A stretch of DNA of 18,287 nucleotides from an uncultured Hyphomonadaceae bacterium (GCA_938049795.1 CALLCD010000098.1:1-18287), one strand, 5' to 3'. Shown: positions 1-8,476, counted from the stretch's first letter. The notes: generated from the letters alone by a model not told the origin. Numbers and translations: made by a program.

Positions 1-1004
1 ACCGCGCCGCTGTCGCGCAGAGCCGCAAGGGCGTGTGCGGTGCCGGATAGGCGTAAGGCTTTGTTTCTGCCGCCGAATATCAATTGCTGGGTTTGGGCAA
101 AGAACTCGATCTCGCGAATGCCGCCCGCGCCGAGTTTCAGATCCGCATCAGGCACGGCGAGGCCGGCCCTATCGCCAGACGCATTGATCATCGCCTTGAT
201 CGCATGGATGTCATTGATCGCCCAATAATCAAGATGCTGCCGCCAGACAAAGCTCTGCATCAGGCCGACAAACTCTGCCGCCGAACGCGTGTCTCCGGCA
301 AAGGCGCGCGCCTTGATCCAGACCATACGTTCCCAGTTCTGGCCGACACTTTCATAATAATTCTCGGCCATGCGGGTGGAGACGGCGAGCGGGGTCGAGC
401 GTGGGTCGGGCCGCAAGCGCAAATCGGTGCGCAGGACATAGCCATCCTCAGTTCGGGTTTCGAGCAGGTGGACGACATGTTTGATCAGGCGCGCTGCCGC
501 GTCGCTCGGCGCGCGGTCGCCACCGTCGAAACTGTCGGGATCATAGAAAGCGGCAATGTCGATGTCGCTCGAATAGTTTAGTTCATGCGCGCCCATTTTG
601 CCGAGTGCGATGAGAAATAGTCCCTGATCGGACAATTGCGCCGACCGGAGCGCATGGGCGAGCGCATAGGCCGTCGCGACATCGGCAAAGTGGGTCATTT
701 CCGCGACCAGTTTTTCGAGCGGCCATTGTAGGGAGAGATCTGCGCCCGATAAAACCAGATGTGCGCATTGTTTCGTGCGCCGTAGTGTTGTCATGGCAAT
801 ATCGTCAGATGCCGGAACATCTTCAAGACTGGAGAGGACTGATGCAAAGGCTGCGTCCGGCCCAGCTTGTGCCAGTTCTGCAAGGCAATCGGGCTGGCTT
901 TCGATCAGGCGGCGCAGATAGGGGGCGTGGTCTGCGGCGATGGCCAGCGCCTCAGCGGGGCGGTCGGCGAGCGCCTTGACGCGGATTTGAATGTCTTTGC
1001 CCAC
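1..1004 (-). CDS. glnE: Bifunctional glutamine synthetase adenylyltransferase/deadenylylase, N-terminal part (runs off left edge)
   Basis: GlnE attaches AMP to, and removes it from, glutamine synthetase in response to PII proteins, setting ammonium assimilation in the cytoplasm. About 334 residues are present; the family is usually 900-1000, so only the N-terminal deadenylylase half is visible. The nucleotidyltransferase signature GKMGAHELNYSSDIDI lies near residues 135-150 with metal-binding aspartates around 147 and 149, followed by RTDLRLRPDP near 192-201 and the family block YYESVGQNWERMVWIKARA near 217-233. I chose the GTG at 1004-1002 because AAGGAG lies 10 nt upstream and overlaps the stop of the preceding kinase gene, and no ATG fits the N-terminal family pattern better. 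It starts 14 bp after the kinase stop, so it is probably cotranscribed with degP and the two-component pair. The family call is firm; the GTG start is inferred. Confidence 0.93.
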   Translation of the reverse strand, partial: MGKDIQIRVKALADRPAEALAIAADHAPYLRRLIESQPDCLAELAQAGPDAAFASVLSSLEDVPASDDIAMTTLRRTKQCAHLVLSGADLSLQWPLEKLVAEMTHFADVATAYALAHALRSAQLSDQGLFLIALGKMGAHELNYSSDIDIAAFYDPDSFDGGDRAPSDAAARLIKHVVHLLETRTEDGYVLRTDLRLRPDPRSTPLAVSTRMAENYYESVGQNWERMVWIKARAFAGDTRSAAEFVGLMQSFVWRQHLDYWAINDIHAIKAMINASGDRAGLAVPDADLKLGAGGIREIEFFAQTQQLIFGGRNKALRLSGTAHALAALRDSGA

Positions 1005-1014
1005 GCGCTTGCCG

Positions 1015-1020
1015 CTCCTT
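1015..1020 (-). promoter_or_regulatory. Shine-Dalgarno site deciding the glnE GTG start
   Basis: AAGGAG on the minus strand overlaps the TAA stop of the upstream histidine kinase gene and sits 10 nt before a GTG. This supports a non-ATG start for glnE and probable translational coupling to the kinase. Confidence 0.6.
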
Positions 1021-2419
1021 ACGCTTTTGGCAGAACCAGTCGGGCCCGCAGACCGCGCGGAGCCCCCGCTTTACCGCCATCGCCCAGTTCCAACTGCCCA
1101 TTATGGACGCGGCCGACCGCTTCAACCAGCGCCAGCCCAAGCCCCGAGCCCGGCTCCGAGCGGCTCTCTTCGAGGCGGACGAAGCGTTTGACAACCCGTT
1201 CGCGTTCTTCTGCTGGAATCCCCGGGCCGGTGTCGGTCACCTCAAGGATAATTTTTCCATCCCGCTCGCGCGCCGCGTTGAAACTTATCTTTCCGCCTAT
1301 CGGAGTGTATTTCACCGCATTGTCGAGCAGATTGGACACAGCCTGCGCGATCAGGTCTTTCTCGCCCAGCACAAACAAGCCGCGCCCGATAGAGGCCACA
1401 AACTCCAATCCGGCCTCTTCGCACGCGGGCTCGAACAATTCAGCCAATTGCTCCGCCAAGGTGCTGATATCGGTGCGCAACATCGGTCCGCCCTGACCCG
1501 CTTCAAGCCGAGACAGCCGTAATATGGCGTTGAATGTCGCGAGCACATTGTCGACTTCGCCCAAAGTCTGACCGAGCGTGTCTTCGGCCATTTCCTGAGA
1601 CATGGGTTCGGCGAGCGTCGTCTCGAGCCGGTTGCGCAAACGGGTCAGCGGGGAGCGTAGATCATGGGCAATGGAGTCGCCGACATGGCGCGAGGATTCC
1701 ATCAGCATTTCGATCCGTCCAAGCATGGCATTGAGTTGTTCTCCCAGCCGGTCAAATTCGTCCCCGGACCCAACCACCGGCACACGGCGCGAGAGGTCGC
1801 CCGCCATCACGCCTTCAGCCGTTTTGGCCAAAGCATCCGCCCGTCTTGCCGCCGAACGCGAGATCACAATGCCGCCAATCAGCGACATGAGGAGCCCAAT
1901 CGGTGCTGCGGTCCAGACCACGCGGGTAATGTGGGGCACAATCCTCTGAAACTCCCCAACATCATAAGCAACAAGGATAATGCCGCCATCAGGCAACACA
2001 ACGGCGCGACCTTCCGCCGGGCGCGAGATGAACTCGCCATCGGGCTGGATGATCTCGACATCGAACAGATATTTCTGCCGTCCATCGAGCGGAATGTCGG
2101 GCGGCAATGCACTTAACCCGCCGCTGATTTTCTGACCTTGCGCATCTTGCAGGAGATAGAGGAATTGCCGCGAACCGGGCGCAAATTGCCGCTCGCGCAC
2201 GGATCGGTTCAACCGCACAAGCCCGCCTTGGCTATAGGCAAGCGACAGTTCGCTCAACTCCGCATCAAGACTGTCGCTGGCCTCGGCGCGAACATAGACC
2301 ACAGTTGACGCGTAGAGATAGATCAGCAAACCGAGCACGAACACGGTGAACAGGACCGAGTGAAGCAAGGCGAGCTTGAATGTTGTCGTGCGGACAAGGG
2401 TCGGCAACCGGATGTTCAT
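1019..2419 (-). CDS. Two-component sensor histidine kinase (HAMP, HisKA, HATPase_c), partner of the adjacent OmpR-type regulator
   Basis: This is a 466-residue inner-membrane sensor kinase. A membrane segment at about residues 16-38 and a second at about 168-187 enclose a periplasmic sensor region of roughly 130 residues. A HAMP linker follows (about 188-240), then the dimerisation/phosphoacceptor helix with DSIAHDLRSPLTR (His252 is the predicted phosphorylated residue). The ATP-binding domain shows an N box NLLDNAVKY (Asn367), a G1 box DTGPGIP and a G2 box GSGLGLALVE. Its ATG overlaps the stop of the response regulator gene by 4 bp (ATGA), which implies coupled translation and a cognate pair. 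The position downstream of a DegP protease suggests sensing of envelope state, but the signal cannot be read from the sequence. The kinase call is certain; the stimulus is unknown. Confidence 0.95.
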   Translation of the reverse strand: MNIRLPTLVRTTTFKLALLHSVLFTVFVLGLLIYLYASTVVYVRAEASDSLDAELSELSLAYSQGGLVRLNRSVRERQFAPGSRQFLYLLQDAQGQKISGGLSALPPDIPLDGRQKYLFDVEIIQPDGEFISRPAEGRAVVLPDGGIILVAYDVGEFQRIVPHITRVVWTAAPIGLLMSLIGGIVISRSAARRADALAKTAEGVMAGDLSRRVPVVGSGDEFDRLGEQLNAMLGRIEMLMESSRHVGDSIAHDLRSPLTRLRNRLETTLAEPMSQEMAEDTLGQTLGEVDNVLATFNAILRLSRLEAGQGGPMLRTDISTLAEQLAELFEPACEEAGLEFVASIGRGLFVLGEKDLIAQAVSNLLDNAVKYTPIGGKISFNAARERDGKIILEVTDTGPGIPAEERERVVKRFVRLEESRSEPGSGLGLALVEAVGRVHNGQLELGDGGKAGAPRGLRARLVLPKA

Positions 2420-3087
2420 GCCTGCAGGCGGTATCCGGCTCCGCGAACCGTGTGCAAGAGCGCTTCGTCAAAATCCTTATCGATCTTGCCGCGCAGTCTT
2501 GAGATATGCACATCAATGACATTGGTCTGGGGGTCGAAATGATAATCCCAGACTTTCTCCAGCAGCATGGTGCGGGTGACGACTTGTCCGGCATGGCGCA
2601 TGAGATATTCGAGCAGGCGGAACTCGCGCGGCTGCAAGTCAATCTTCTGGCCATTGCGGCTGACTTTGCGGCTGAGCAGATCCATTTCCAGCTCGCCCGT
2701 CTTGAGCACGGTGATCGGCGCTTCGCTGACTTGCCGGCGGCCAAGCGCTTCAACGCGCGCGACCAGTTCGCTTGGAGCGAAGGGTTTGGCGAGATAATCG
2801 TCGCCGCCCGCCTGAAGCCCCTCGACGCGGTGATCCACATCGCCGAGCGCTGACAGGAACAGGGCTGGAGACACGCCGCCGCCTTCGCGGTATTCGCGCA
2901 CCAGCGTCAAGCCGTCTTTCTCCGGCAGCATCCGGTCGACCACCAGCGCGTCGAAATCTCCCGCGCGCGCCAGGGTCAGCCCCATATCGCCGCGATGGGT
3001 GGTATCGACCACATGGCCCGCCTCGGTCAGAACCTTGGAGACAAAGGACGCCATGTCCTCATCGTCTTCAATTATCAGAATGTTCAT
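2416..3087 (-). CDS. OmpR/PhoB-family response regulator
   Basis: This 223-residue cytoplasmic transcription factor has a receiver domain at residues 1 to about 115: acidic pocket EDDE at 7-10, phosphoacceptor Asp51 in VVDRMLPEKDG, and the conserved lysine at 100 in YLAKPF. A winged-helix DNA-binding domain follows (about 125-222) with the typical PREFRLLEYLM and HISRLRGKID segments. It starts 20 bp after the degP stop with GGGGAG about 10 nt upstream, and its stop overlaps the kinase start. The layout degP - regulator - kinase - glnE recalls the rhizobial cycHJKL-degP-two-component-glnE neighbourhood (from memory). It probably controls envelope-stress functions, perhaps including degP; that is inference from position. 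Confidence 0.95.
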   Translation of the reverse strand: MNILIIEDDEDMASFVSKVLTEAGHVVDTTHRGDMGLTLARAGDFDALVVDRMLPEKDGLTLVREYREGGGVSPALFLSALGDVDHRVEGLQAGGDDYLAKPFAPSELVARVEALGRRQVSEAPITVLKTGELEMDLLSRKVSRNGQKIDLQPREFRLLEYLMRHAGQVVTRTMLLEKVWDYHFDPQTNVIDVHISRLRGKIDKDFDEALLHTVRGAGYRLQA

Positions 3088-3107
3088 GGCGTCTGGTCTC
3101 CCCGTAG

Positions 3108-4646
3108 CTAGTCTTCTTCGTCCTCGGTAATGTCGACGGTAGCAAAGCCAGTGCCGTTTGGAGAGCGCACCGCCACAAGCACTTGTTCCTTGCCCGCATC
3201 GCGTGCGGACTGGATCGCCGCATCGAAATCTGCGGTCGTTTTCAACGTGCGGCCATTGACTTCGAGCAGGGCGAGCCCTTCGGTTGCGCCAAGGCTTGCG
3301 AACGGGCTGTCATCATTAATGGCCCGGATTACAAGCCCATCCTCATCGTCATCGAGGCCCAGCCGGTCTTTTGCCTCCGAATCGAGCGGGGCGAGCGCGA
3401 GGCCCAATTGGCCAGTTGCCTCTTCCTCGTCCTCTTCAACATCAGGCGTGCCGCCGGGACGTGCATTGCCATTGAGCGCTGCCAGAGCTGTTTCTGTCCG
3501 TTCGGCAATGGTGACGTTAAGCTTCACCCGTTCGCCGCGACGCAGCACGACAAATTCATTTTCCGAGCCGACACGCAATCTGCCGACGCTACGGGTCAAC
3601 TGGTTGGCATCGTCGATGTCCGCACCGTTAAGCTCGACGATGACATCAGAGCGGCGAATGCCTGCCTTGTCGGCGGGGCTGCCATCGCTGACATCGCCAA
3701 CAAGCGCGCCCTTACCATCCTCGACGTCTAGCGCTTCAGCAAACTCTTCGGTGAAAGTGCTAATGCTGACACCAAGCCAGCCACGCGCGATTTTACCCGT
3801 CTCGATCAGTTCATTGGTCACCGAGATGGCAAGCTCTGCCGGAATGGCAAAACCTATGCCGACCGAACCGCCTGTGGGCGAGAGGATTTGCGTGTTCACG
3901 CCGATGACGCGACCGTTAAGGTCAAAGGTTGGTCCACCGGAATTGCCCCGATTGATCGAGGCGTCAATTTGTAGGAAGCTGGTATAGTTCGATCCGTTAA
4001 TGTCACGGCCATCTGCCGATACGATGCCTGCGGTTGCCGTACCGCCAAGCCCGAACGGATTGCCCAATGCGACCACCCAGTCGCCCACGCGGACCTTATC
4101 GGTCTGCTCAAACTCGACATAAGGGTAGGTTCCGACATCCTTGACTTTGACAACGGCCAGATCGGTTTCAGGGTCAGCGCCGATCAGTTCGGCATCGAGT
4201 TCCGTACCATCGCTCATCACAAGCTGGATTTCCGTGGCGCCGTCGATGACATGATGATTGGTCACGGCGAAACCGTCAGCAGAAATGAAGAAGCCAGAGC
4301 CGAGCGCGCGGGTTTCGCGGGTCTCAGGGCCGTTCTCGCGTTCTTCTTCGCGGCGGCGCTCCAGAAAATCTTCAAATCCGGGAATACCGCGAAAGCGCTC
4401 AAGCAACTGGTCCGAGCCGCCATTGCCGACGACCTGTTCGCCACGCACATTCACGCTGACCACGGCGGGGCCAACCCGCTCGATCAGATCGGCAAAGCTT
4501 AAAGGCGCGCCACGCGGCGCTTCGATCGTGATCGGATCCGCATCTGCGGAGGGCGCAAATTGTGGCCCCAGAACGAGTGTGCCAACCGCAACCCCGCCGA
4601 GCAAGAATGCTGAAAGCGCCATGCCAGATTTGCCAAACAAACTCAT
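3108..4646 (-). CDS. degP: Periplasmic DegP/HtrA (Do family) serine protease with two PDZ domains
   Basis: This 512-residue protein is a periplasmic protease/chaperone that degrades misfolded envelope proteins. An N-terminal hydrophobic segment (about 8-28) is a signal peptide or membrane anchor. The chymotrypsin-like domain (about 50-285) carries the full triad: His132 in TNHHVI, Asp162 in TDLAVV and Ser236 in GNSGGP. PDZ1 spans about 288-385 and PDZ2 about 415-505, joined by a very acidic linker (VEEDEEEATG); the C-terminus is also acidic (TEDEED). A charged stretch rich in E and R (about 92-113) lies where the LA loop falls in DegP. It heads a probable operon with the two-component pair and glnE. 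Whether it is DegP, DegQ or MucD in function cannot be decided by sequence alone. Confidence 0.95.
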   Translation of the reverse strand: MSLFGKSGMALSAFLLGGVAVGTLVLGPQFAPSADADPITIEAPRGAPLSFADLIERVGPAVVSVNVRGEQVVGNGGSDQLLERFRGIPGFEDFLERRREEERENGPETRETRALGSGFFISADGFAVTNHHVIDGATEIQLVMSDGTELDAELIGADPETDLAVVKVKDVGTYPYVEFEQTDKVRVGDWVVALGNPFGLGGTATAGIVSADGRDINGSNYTSFLQIDASINRGNSGGPTFDLNGRVIGVNTQILSPTGGSVGIGFAIPAELAISVTNELIETGKIARGWLGVSISTFTEEFAEALDVEDGKGALVGDVSDGSPADKAGIRRSDVIVELNGADIDDANQLTRSVGRLRVGSENEFVVLRRGERVKLNVTIAERTETALAALNGNARPGGTPDVEEDEEEATGQLGLALAPLDSEAKDRLGLDDDEDGLVIRAINDDSPFASLGATEGLALLEVNGRTLKTTADFDAAIQSARDAGKEQVLVAVRSPNGTGFATVDITEDEED

Positions 4647-4761
4647 AACTATATCCCTATCTTCTACGAACGCTGAACCAGCGCCTTGATTATATGTAAC
4701 CTAACCTATCAAATGTGGTGATTAAATTGCGGTTAGGGAAGTGTCTTAACTGTGTCTTTCT
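4647..4761 (-). promoter_or_regulatory. Intergenic region with a candidate degP promoter (-10 TATAAT)
   Basis: These 115 bp separate the hydrolase-OsmC stop from the degP start. The minus strand has a perfect TATAAT at 4689-4694, 42 bp before the degP ATG, just after the short tandem repeat TAGGTTAGGTTA. No good -35 hexamer lies 16-18 bp upstream, so the promoter may need an activator, perhaps the regulator encoded downstream. No convincing terminator hairpin with a T run is present. The region is AT-richer than its surroundings, as expected of a promoter. Confidence 0.35.
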
Positions 4762-5973
4762 TCAGGCAAGATGCGTCCGGATATGCGCATTTGCCTCTAA
4801 AGTGCGGTGAACTGGGCATTTATCGGCGATTTCGAGCAGGCGTTGCCGCTGCGTCTCATCGAGATCTCCCAAAATTGTTATAGTGCGGTCGAACACATCA
4901 ATCCGGCTTTTCGGGTCGCAATCGACGCAATCATCGGCATGTTCCTTGGCGTGGGACAGCGATACGCTGACCTGATCGAGCGGCCATTTCTTGCGTCCGG
5001 CATACATGCGCAGGGTCATCGCCGTACATGAGCCGAGCCCTGCGAGCACAAAATCATAAGGGTTCGGGCCGGTATCATCGCCGCCGAAAGAGACCGGTTC
5101 ATCGGCGAGGAATACGTGTTGGCCAGTGCGGACGAGGTTCTGGAACTTGCCGATACCAGTCTCGCTGACGATCATGGTTCCCGATGCGGGGGCCGGTTGC
5201 TTGCTGTCCGCAGGCGCGTCGAGATAGCCGTCGGCCCAAGCTGCAATCATATTCGCCGCATAGATTGCATCGGATTTGCGGCTTAAGAGATGATCGGCCT
5301 CGCCAAGACTAAGGAAGCTTTTGGGGTGTTTGGCTGCCACGAAAAGCCCGGACGCGTTTTCGATCCCGACCACTTGATCGAGCGGCGAGTGCATCACGAG
5401 CAAGGCGCGCCCGAGATCTGCGGCCGCTTCGCGCACTTTCGCGCCGGTGACATCTTCGACAAATTGCTGCTTGATCTTGAACGGACGGCCCGCCAGATCA
5501 ACTTCCGCCTCGCCGCGCTGTTCGATCTCGTCAAGCCGCGAGCCGAAGGAGTGGATCACATGGTCGGCATCTGAGGGCGCGCCAATGGTCGCCACCGCTT
5601 TGACGCTTGCCAGTCGCGACGCCACAGCCACAACGGCCGCCCCGCCAAGCGAATGACCGACCAGCATGGCGGGCGCTTCGTAATGGTCCGCAAGCCAGCC
5701 CGCCGCGCTTTCGATGTCGGCAAGATTGGTCGAGAAATTCGTGTCCTCGAACGCACCATCGGAGGCACCAAGCCCGGTAAAATCGAACCGCAGCACGCCA
5801 TAGCCTGCCTGCGCCAGCGTCCGCGCAATCACACGGGCGGCGGCGATATCTTTCGAACAGGAAAAACAGTGCGCAAACAGAACCATAGCGCGCGGCGGCT
5901 GGCCCGTTGGCAGATCAAGTTTACCTGCAAGCTGTTGGCCCTCGGCACCTTCAAATTGTATGGTTTTGTCCAT
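4762..5973 (-). CDS. Fused alpha/beta hydrolase - OsmC-family protein
   Basis: This 403-residue protein is probably cytoplasmic, since no signal peptide is seen. The N-terminal half (about 10-250) is an alpha/beta hydrolase with nucleophile elbow GHSLGG (Ser108), a likely acid in HSPLDQ (Asp199) and histidine in EADHLL (His228). The C-terminal half (about 265-403) is an OsmC/Ohr-like domain with both reactive cysteines, Cys316 in LGSCTAMTLRMYA and Cys386 in DKCPVHRTLE, the pair used in this family to reduce organic hydroperoxides. Two further CxxC pairs occur: AHCFSCSKD (Cys36/39) and CVDC (349/352). I chose the ATG at 5973 with AGGACA just upstream; an upstream in-frame TTG at 6015 would add 14 residues unlike the family. 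The fused architecture is widespread in proteobacteria; the substrate is unknown. It lies 71 bp after ccmH. Confidence 0.9.
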   Translation of the reverse strand: MDKTIQFEGAEGQQLAGKLDLPTGQPPRAMVLFAHCFSCSKDIAAARVIARTLAQAGYGVLRFDFTGLGASDGAFEDTNFSTNLADIESAAGWLADHYEAPAMLVGHSLGGAAVVAVASRLASVKAVATIGAPSDADHVIHSFGSRLDEIEQRGEAEVDLAGRPFKIKQQFVEDVTGAKVREAAADLGRALLVMHSPLDQVVGIENASGLFVAAKHPKSFLSLGEADHLLSRKSDAIYAANMIAAWADGYLDAPADSKQPAPASGTMIVSETGIGKFQNLVRTGQHVFLADEPVSFGGDDTGPNPYDFVLAGLGSCTAMTLRMYAGRKKWPLDQVSVSLSHAKEHADDCVDCDPKSRIDVFDRTITILGDLDETQRQRLLEIADKCPVHRTLEANAHIRTHLA

Positions 5974-5987
5974 TTTGTCCTGACTTT

Positions 5988-6005
5988 GGTTGTCTATATC
6001 AAACC
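5988..6005 (-). promoter_or_regulatory. Imperfect inverted repeat upstream of the hydrolase-OsmC gene (candidate operator)
   Basis: GGTT and AACC arms flank a TATA core, 14 bp before the ATG at 5973. OsmC/Ohr genes are often peroxide-regulated by MarR-type repressors binding palindromes near the -10, but this repeat is short and imperfect and does not match the classical OhrR box. It is only a candidate. Confidence 0.2.
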
Positions 6006-6044
6006 TGCGGTGCAACTATGCCCACAAACCGAGCCAGTGTAAAA

Positions 6045-6515
6045 CTAGTTTCCGGCCTGTTCGTCGCTCACTTGGTTGCTCACTGGCAATCCATCAAACG
6101 CGTCGGGCGGTATGGCGGCAATCTCGACGCCCCCACGTCGTTTGTGCCGTTGCCGGAAGACAAGCGCCAGTCCGAGCGCGCCCATCAGCAAGCCGCCAAA
6201 TGGCAAGCCCCAGAGCAACAAGCCACTCGCTCCTGTTGTCTGCGGACGAAACAGGACGAACTCGCCATAGCGGTCGGCAAACCAGCCGCGTATCGCCGCA
6301 TCGCTCTCGCCCGCCTCGACCATCAGCCGAACACGCTGACGCATATCGCCAGCAATCTCCGCGCCCGATTGCGAAATCGGCTCATTCTCACACGCCACAC
6401 AGCGTATTTCATCCATCAGCGCCCGCGCCCGGGCTTCGAGCGCAGGATCGGCCAGCGGCACATCATTGAACGCCATCAGCAGGGGCAAGAGAAAAAGACA
6501 AAGGAAGCGTTTCAT
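6045..6515 (-). CDS. ccmH: Cytochrome c maturation protein CcmH (CycL)
   Basis: This 156-residue periplasm-facing, membrane-anchored thiol-disulfide protein of cytochrome c maturation System I reduces the apocytochrome CXXCH motif before haem attachment. An N-terminal signal peptide (about 1-22, ending ...LADP) precedes the CcmH domain. The active site is IRCVACENEPIS (Cys39 and Cys42), where the usual family text is LRCxxCQNQSI, so the dicysteine is kept and the flank is slightly divergent. A transmembrane helix follows at about 99-121 and a basic cytoplasmic stretch RQRHKRR. The ATG overlaps the ccmF stop by 4 bp (ATGA). It is the short, alphaproteobacterial-type CcmH without the TPR extension seen in E. 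coli, that role being held by CcmI here. Confidence 0.93.
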   Translation of the reverse strand: MKRFLCLFLLPLLMAFNDVPLADPALEARARALMDEIRCVACENEPISQSGAEIAGDMRQRVRLMVEAGESDAAIRGWFADRYGEFVLFRPQTTGASGLLLWGLPFGGLLMGALGLALVFRQRHKRRGGVEIAAIPPDAFDGLPVSNQVSDEQAGN

Positions 6516-8476
6516 TCGGCTGGCTCCAGAATTTTCGGTCCTGAGGGTTCGGGGTCCGGCTTTCGCTCTGGCTCTGGCTGACTGGCCGTGACTCGCGCTT
6601 TGCGTCCGCCCGCCGCCGCAAACACGCCGCCAAGCGCCATCAGGAACACGCCAAAAAAGATGAGATCAATCAGCGGATTGTAATAGATACGGAAGGTCCA
6701 GATCGTTTTGCCATCGACTTCGCGCCGGTCGCCAAGCGCGGTGTAGAGGTCGCCAAATCCGGTTTTGTGGATGGCCGTTTCGGTTGTGGGCATGCGGGCG
6801 GCTGGATAATAGCGCTTTTCCGGTAACAATCGGGCCGATGCGCTGCCCTTGCGTGCGGTGAGCGTCGCCCGGTCAGCATACCAGTTCGGCCCTTCGGCGC
6901 TGCGGACATCCTCGAGCGTGACCGCCCAGCCCGCCACTTCGACGCTTTGACCGGCTTGCAGGGCCACCGTTTGCTCATAGCGTCCGCTCGTCTGGACCAC
7001 AGCGCCGATGACAAAAAGCCCGATGCCCAAATGCGCAAGGCTCATCCCCCAGACCCGTGCTGGCAGAGCGAATATCCGCGGCAGTGTCACCGCGCGCCGG
7101 ACAAGTTCGCGCCCTGCCCCATAGACAAGCCAGAGCCCAAGCGCGACGCCGACACCTGCGCCAAGCGGCAGTTTCATCCGCCAGAGCGCCAAAAGCACCA
7201 GCACGCCGATCCCCGCGCCGACGCTGACCCCGCGCATCCAGTGCAGTTTCGGTGTCGCCGCGCCCCAACTCCAGCCCTGCACCAGCGGCAAGCCAACCAG
7301 CAGCAGCGCCATAATCGGCGCAAAGGTGAGGTTGAAATAAGGCATCCCGACCGACATTTGCCGCCCTGTCGCCTCGGCCAGCAGCGGGAAGATCGTTCCG
7401 AGCAGAACGGTGATTGTGGCCACGAAGAAGACGAGATTATTGGCCATCAATGCGCCTTCGCGGCTGACAAATTGCCAGTCCGGCCCGCCTTTCAAGACCG
7501 GCGCGCGCCAGGCAAACAGGGCCAGCGCCGCCCCGCCATAAGCCATCAATCCGGCCAGAAGCAAGCTGCCGCGCAAAGGATCAATCGCAAACGCATGGAC
7601 CGATGTCAGCACACCCGAGCGGACAAGGAAGGCCCCCAAGATCGAGAAGCAAAAGGCCAGCACGGCGAGCAAAACCGTCCAAGCGGCAAACCCGCCGCGC
7701 TTCTCCGTCACCACGATGGAATGGAGCAAAGCTGCGCCCAAAAGCCACGGCATCAGCGAAGCGTTCTCGACCGGATCCCAGAACCACCAGCCGCCCCAGC
7801 CAAGCTCGTAATAGGCCCAATAACTCCCAAGCGCGATGCCGAGCGACAATGGCACCCAAGCGGCGAGCACAAAGGGCCGCGTCGCCTTCGCCCAATCCCG
7901 GTCAATCCGACCCTCGATCAGCCCTGCCGCGGCCAGAGCAAACACGAATGAGAAGCCAACATAGCCGAGATACAGCATGGGCGGATGGATCGCCAGCCCC
8001 GGGTCTTGCAGAAGCGGGTTCAGCCCATTGCCCTGTAACGGTGCAGGATCGAGCCGCAAAAATGGATTGGAGGCGAACAGGAGATAGACCAGCGAGCCGA
8101 CCGAAATTCCCCCCTGTATGCCGAGCGCCTTGGCTTCAAATTCGCGTCGTCCGGTCCGCAGCCGCCAAGCTCCCGCCGCCGCAAATCCGATCGACACCAG
8201 ACACCAGAGCGCCATCGAGCCCTCATGATTGCCCCAAGCGCCGGCAATCTTATAGGCCAGAGGCTTGAATGTGTGCGAATTGGCCGTGACGAGCGCGACC
8301 GAGAAATCCGAGGTGACAAAGGACCAGATCAAAAGGCCGAACGCCAGAGACATCAGCCCGAGCGCACTATAGGCCATGCCCGCCGCCATCGCCCGATTGC
8401 CGCGCACGCCATACCATGTCTGCACCAGACACGCCGCCAAAGCGAGAAATGCCGCCATATGCCCGACTTCAATCAA
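6512..8476 (-). CDS. ccmF: Haem lyase subunit CcmF (CycK)
   Basis: This 654-residue polytopic inner-membrane protein, with about 14-15 hydrophobic segments, is the core of the CcmFHI haem lyase that joins haem to apocytochrome c in the periplasm. The tryptophan-rich haem-binding signature WGGWWFWDPVENASLMPWLL sits near residues 227-246; LQDPGLAIHPPMLYLGY (about 156-172) and VLTSVHAFAIDP carry conserved histidines of the family. Length matches the family (about 640-670). The start is a TTG at 8476 with GAGGAG 8 nt upstream; the next in-frame ATG (codon 7) would remove part of the conserved N-terminus, which usually begins MIxExGHxAL. The C-terminal tail is proline- and glutamate-rich and cytoplasmic or disordered. 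It overlaps ccmH and lies 87 bp after ccmI. Confidence 0.96.
   Translation of the reverse strand: MIEVGHMAAFLALAACLVQTWYGVRGNRAMAAGMAYSALGLMSLAFGLLIWSFVTSDFSVALVTANSHTFKPLAYKIAGAWGNHEGSMALWCLVSIGFAAAGAWRLRTGRREFEAKALGIQGGISVGSLVYLLFASNPFLRLDPAPLQGNGLNPLLQDPGLAIHPPMLYLGYVGFSFVFALAAAGLIEGRIDRDWAKATRPFVLAAWVPLSLGIALGSYWAYYELGWGGWWFWDPVENASLMPWLLGAALLHSIVVTEKRGGFAAWTVLLAVLAFCFSILGAFLVRSGVLTSVHAFAIDPLRGSLLLAGLMAYGGAALALFAWRAPVLKGGPDWQFVSREGALMANNLVFFVATITVLLGTIFPLLAEATGRQMSVGMPYFNLTFAPIMALLLVGLPLVQGWSWGAATPKLHWMRGVSVGAGIGVLVLLALWRMKLPLGAGVGVALGLWLVYGAGRELVRRAVTLPRIFALPARVWGMSLAHLGIGLFVIGAVVQTSGRYEQTVALQAGQSVEVAGWAVTLEDVRSAEGPNWYADRATLTARKGSASARLLPEKRYYPAARMPTTETAIHKTGFGDLYTALGDRREVDGKTIWTFRIYYNPLIDLIFFGVFLMALGGVFAAAGGRKARVTASQPEPERKPDPEPSGPKILEPAE

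Noticed and set aside
84..581. Plus-strand open frame of 165 codons at the left edge
   Set aside because: The opposite strand reads as GlnE with its catalytic motifs; this frame is its antisense.
3130..3987. Plus-strand open frame of 285 codons opposite degP
   Set aside because: Serine/arginine/proline-rich shadow of the protease gene with no family resemblance.
5974..6015. Longer hydrolase-OsmC start at the TTG at 6015
   Set aside because: The extra 14 residues are unlike the family and the ATG at 5973 has a ribosome site just upstream.
6947..7951. Plus-strand open frame of 334 codons opposite ccmF
   Set aside because: Low-complexity Q/R/P/H-rich translation, antisense to a certain CcmF gene; no independent support.
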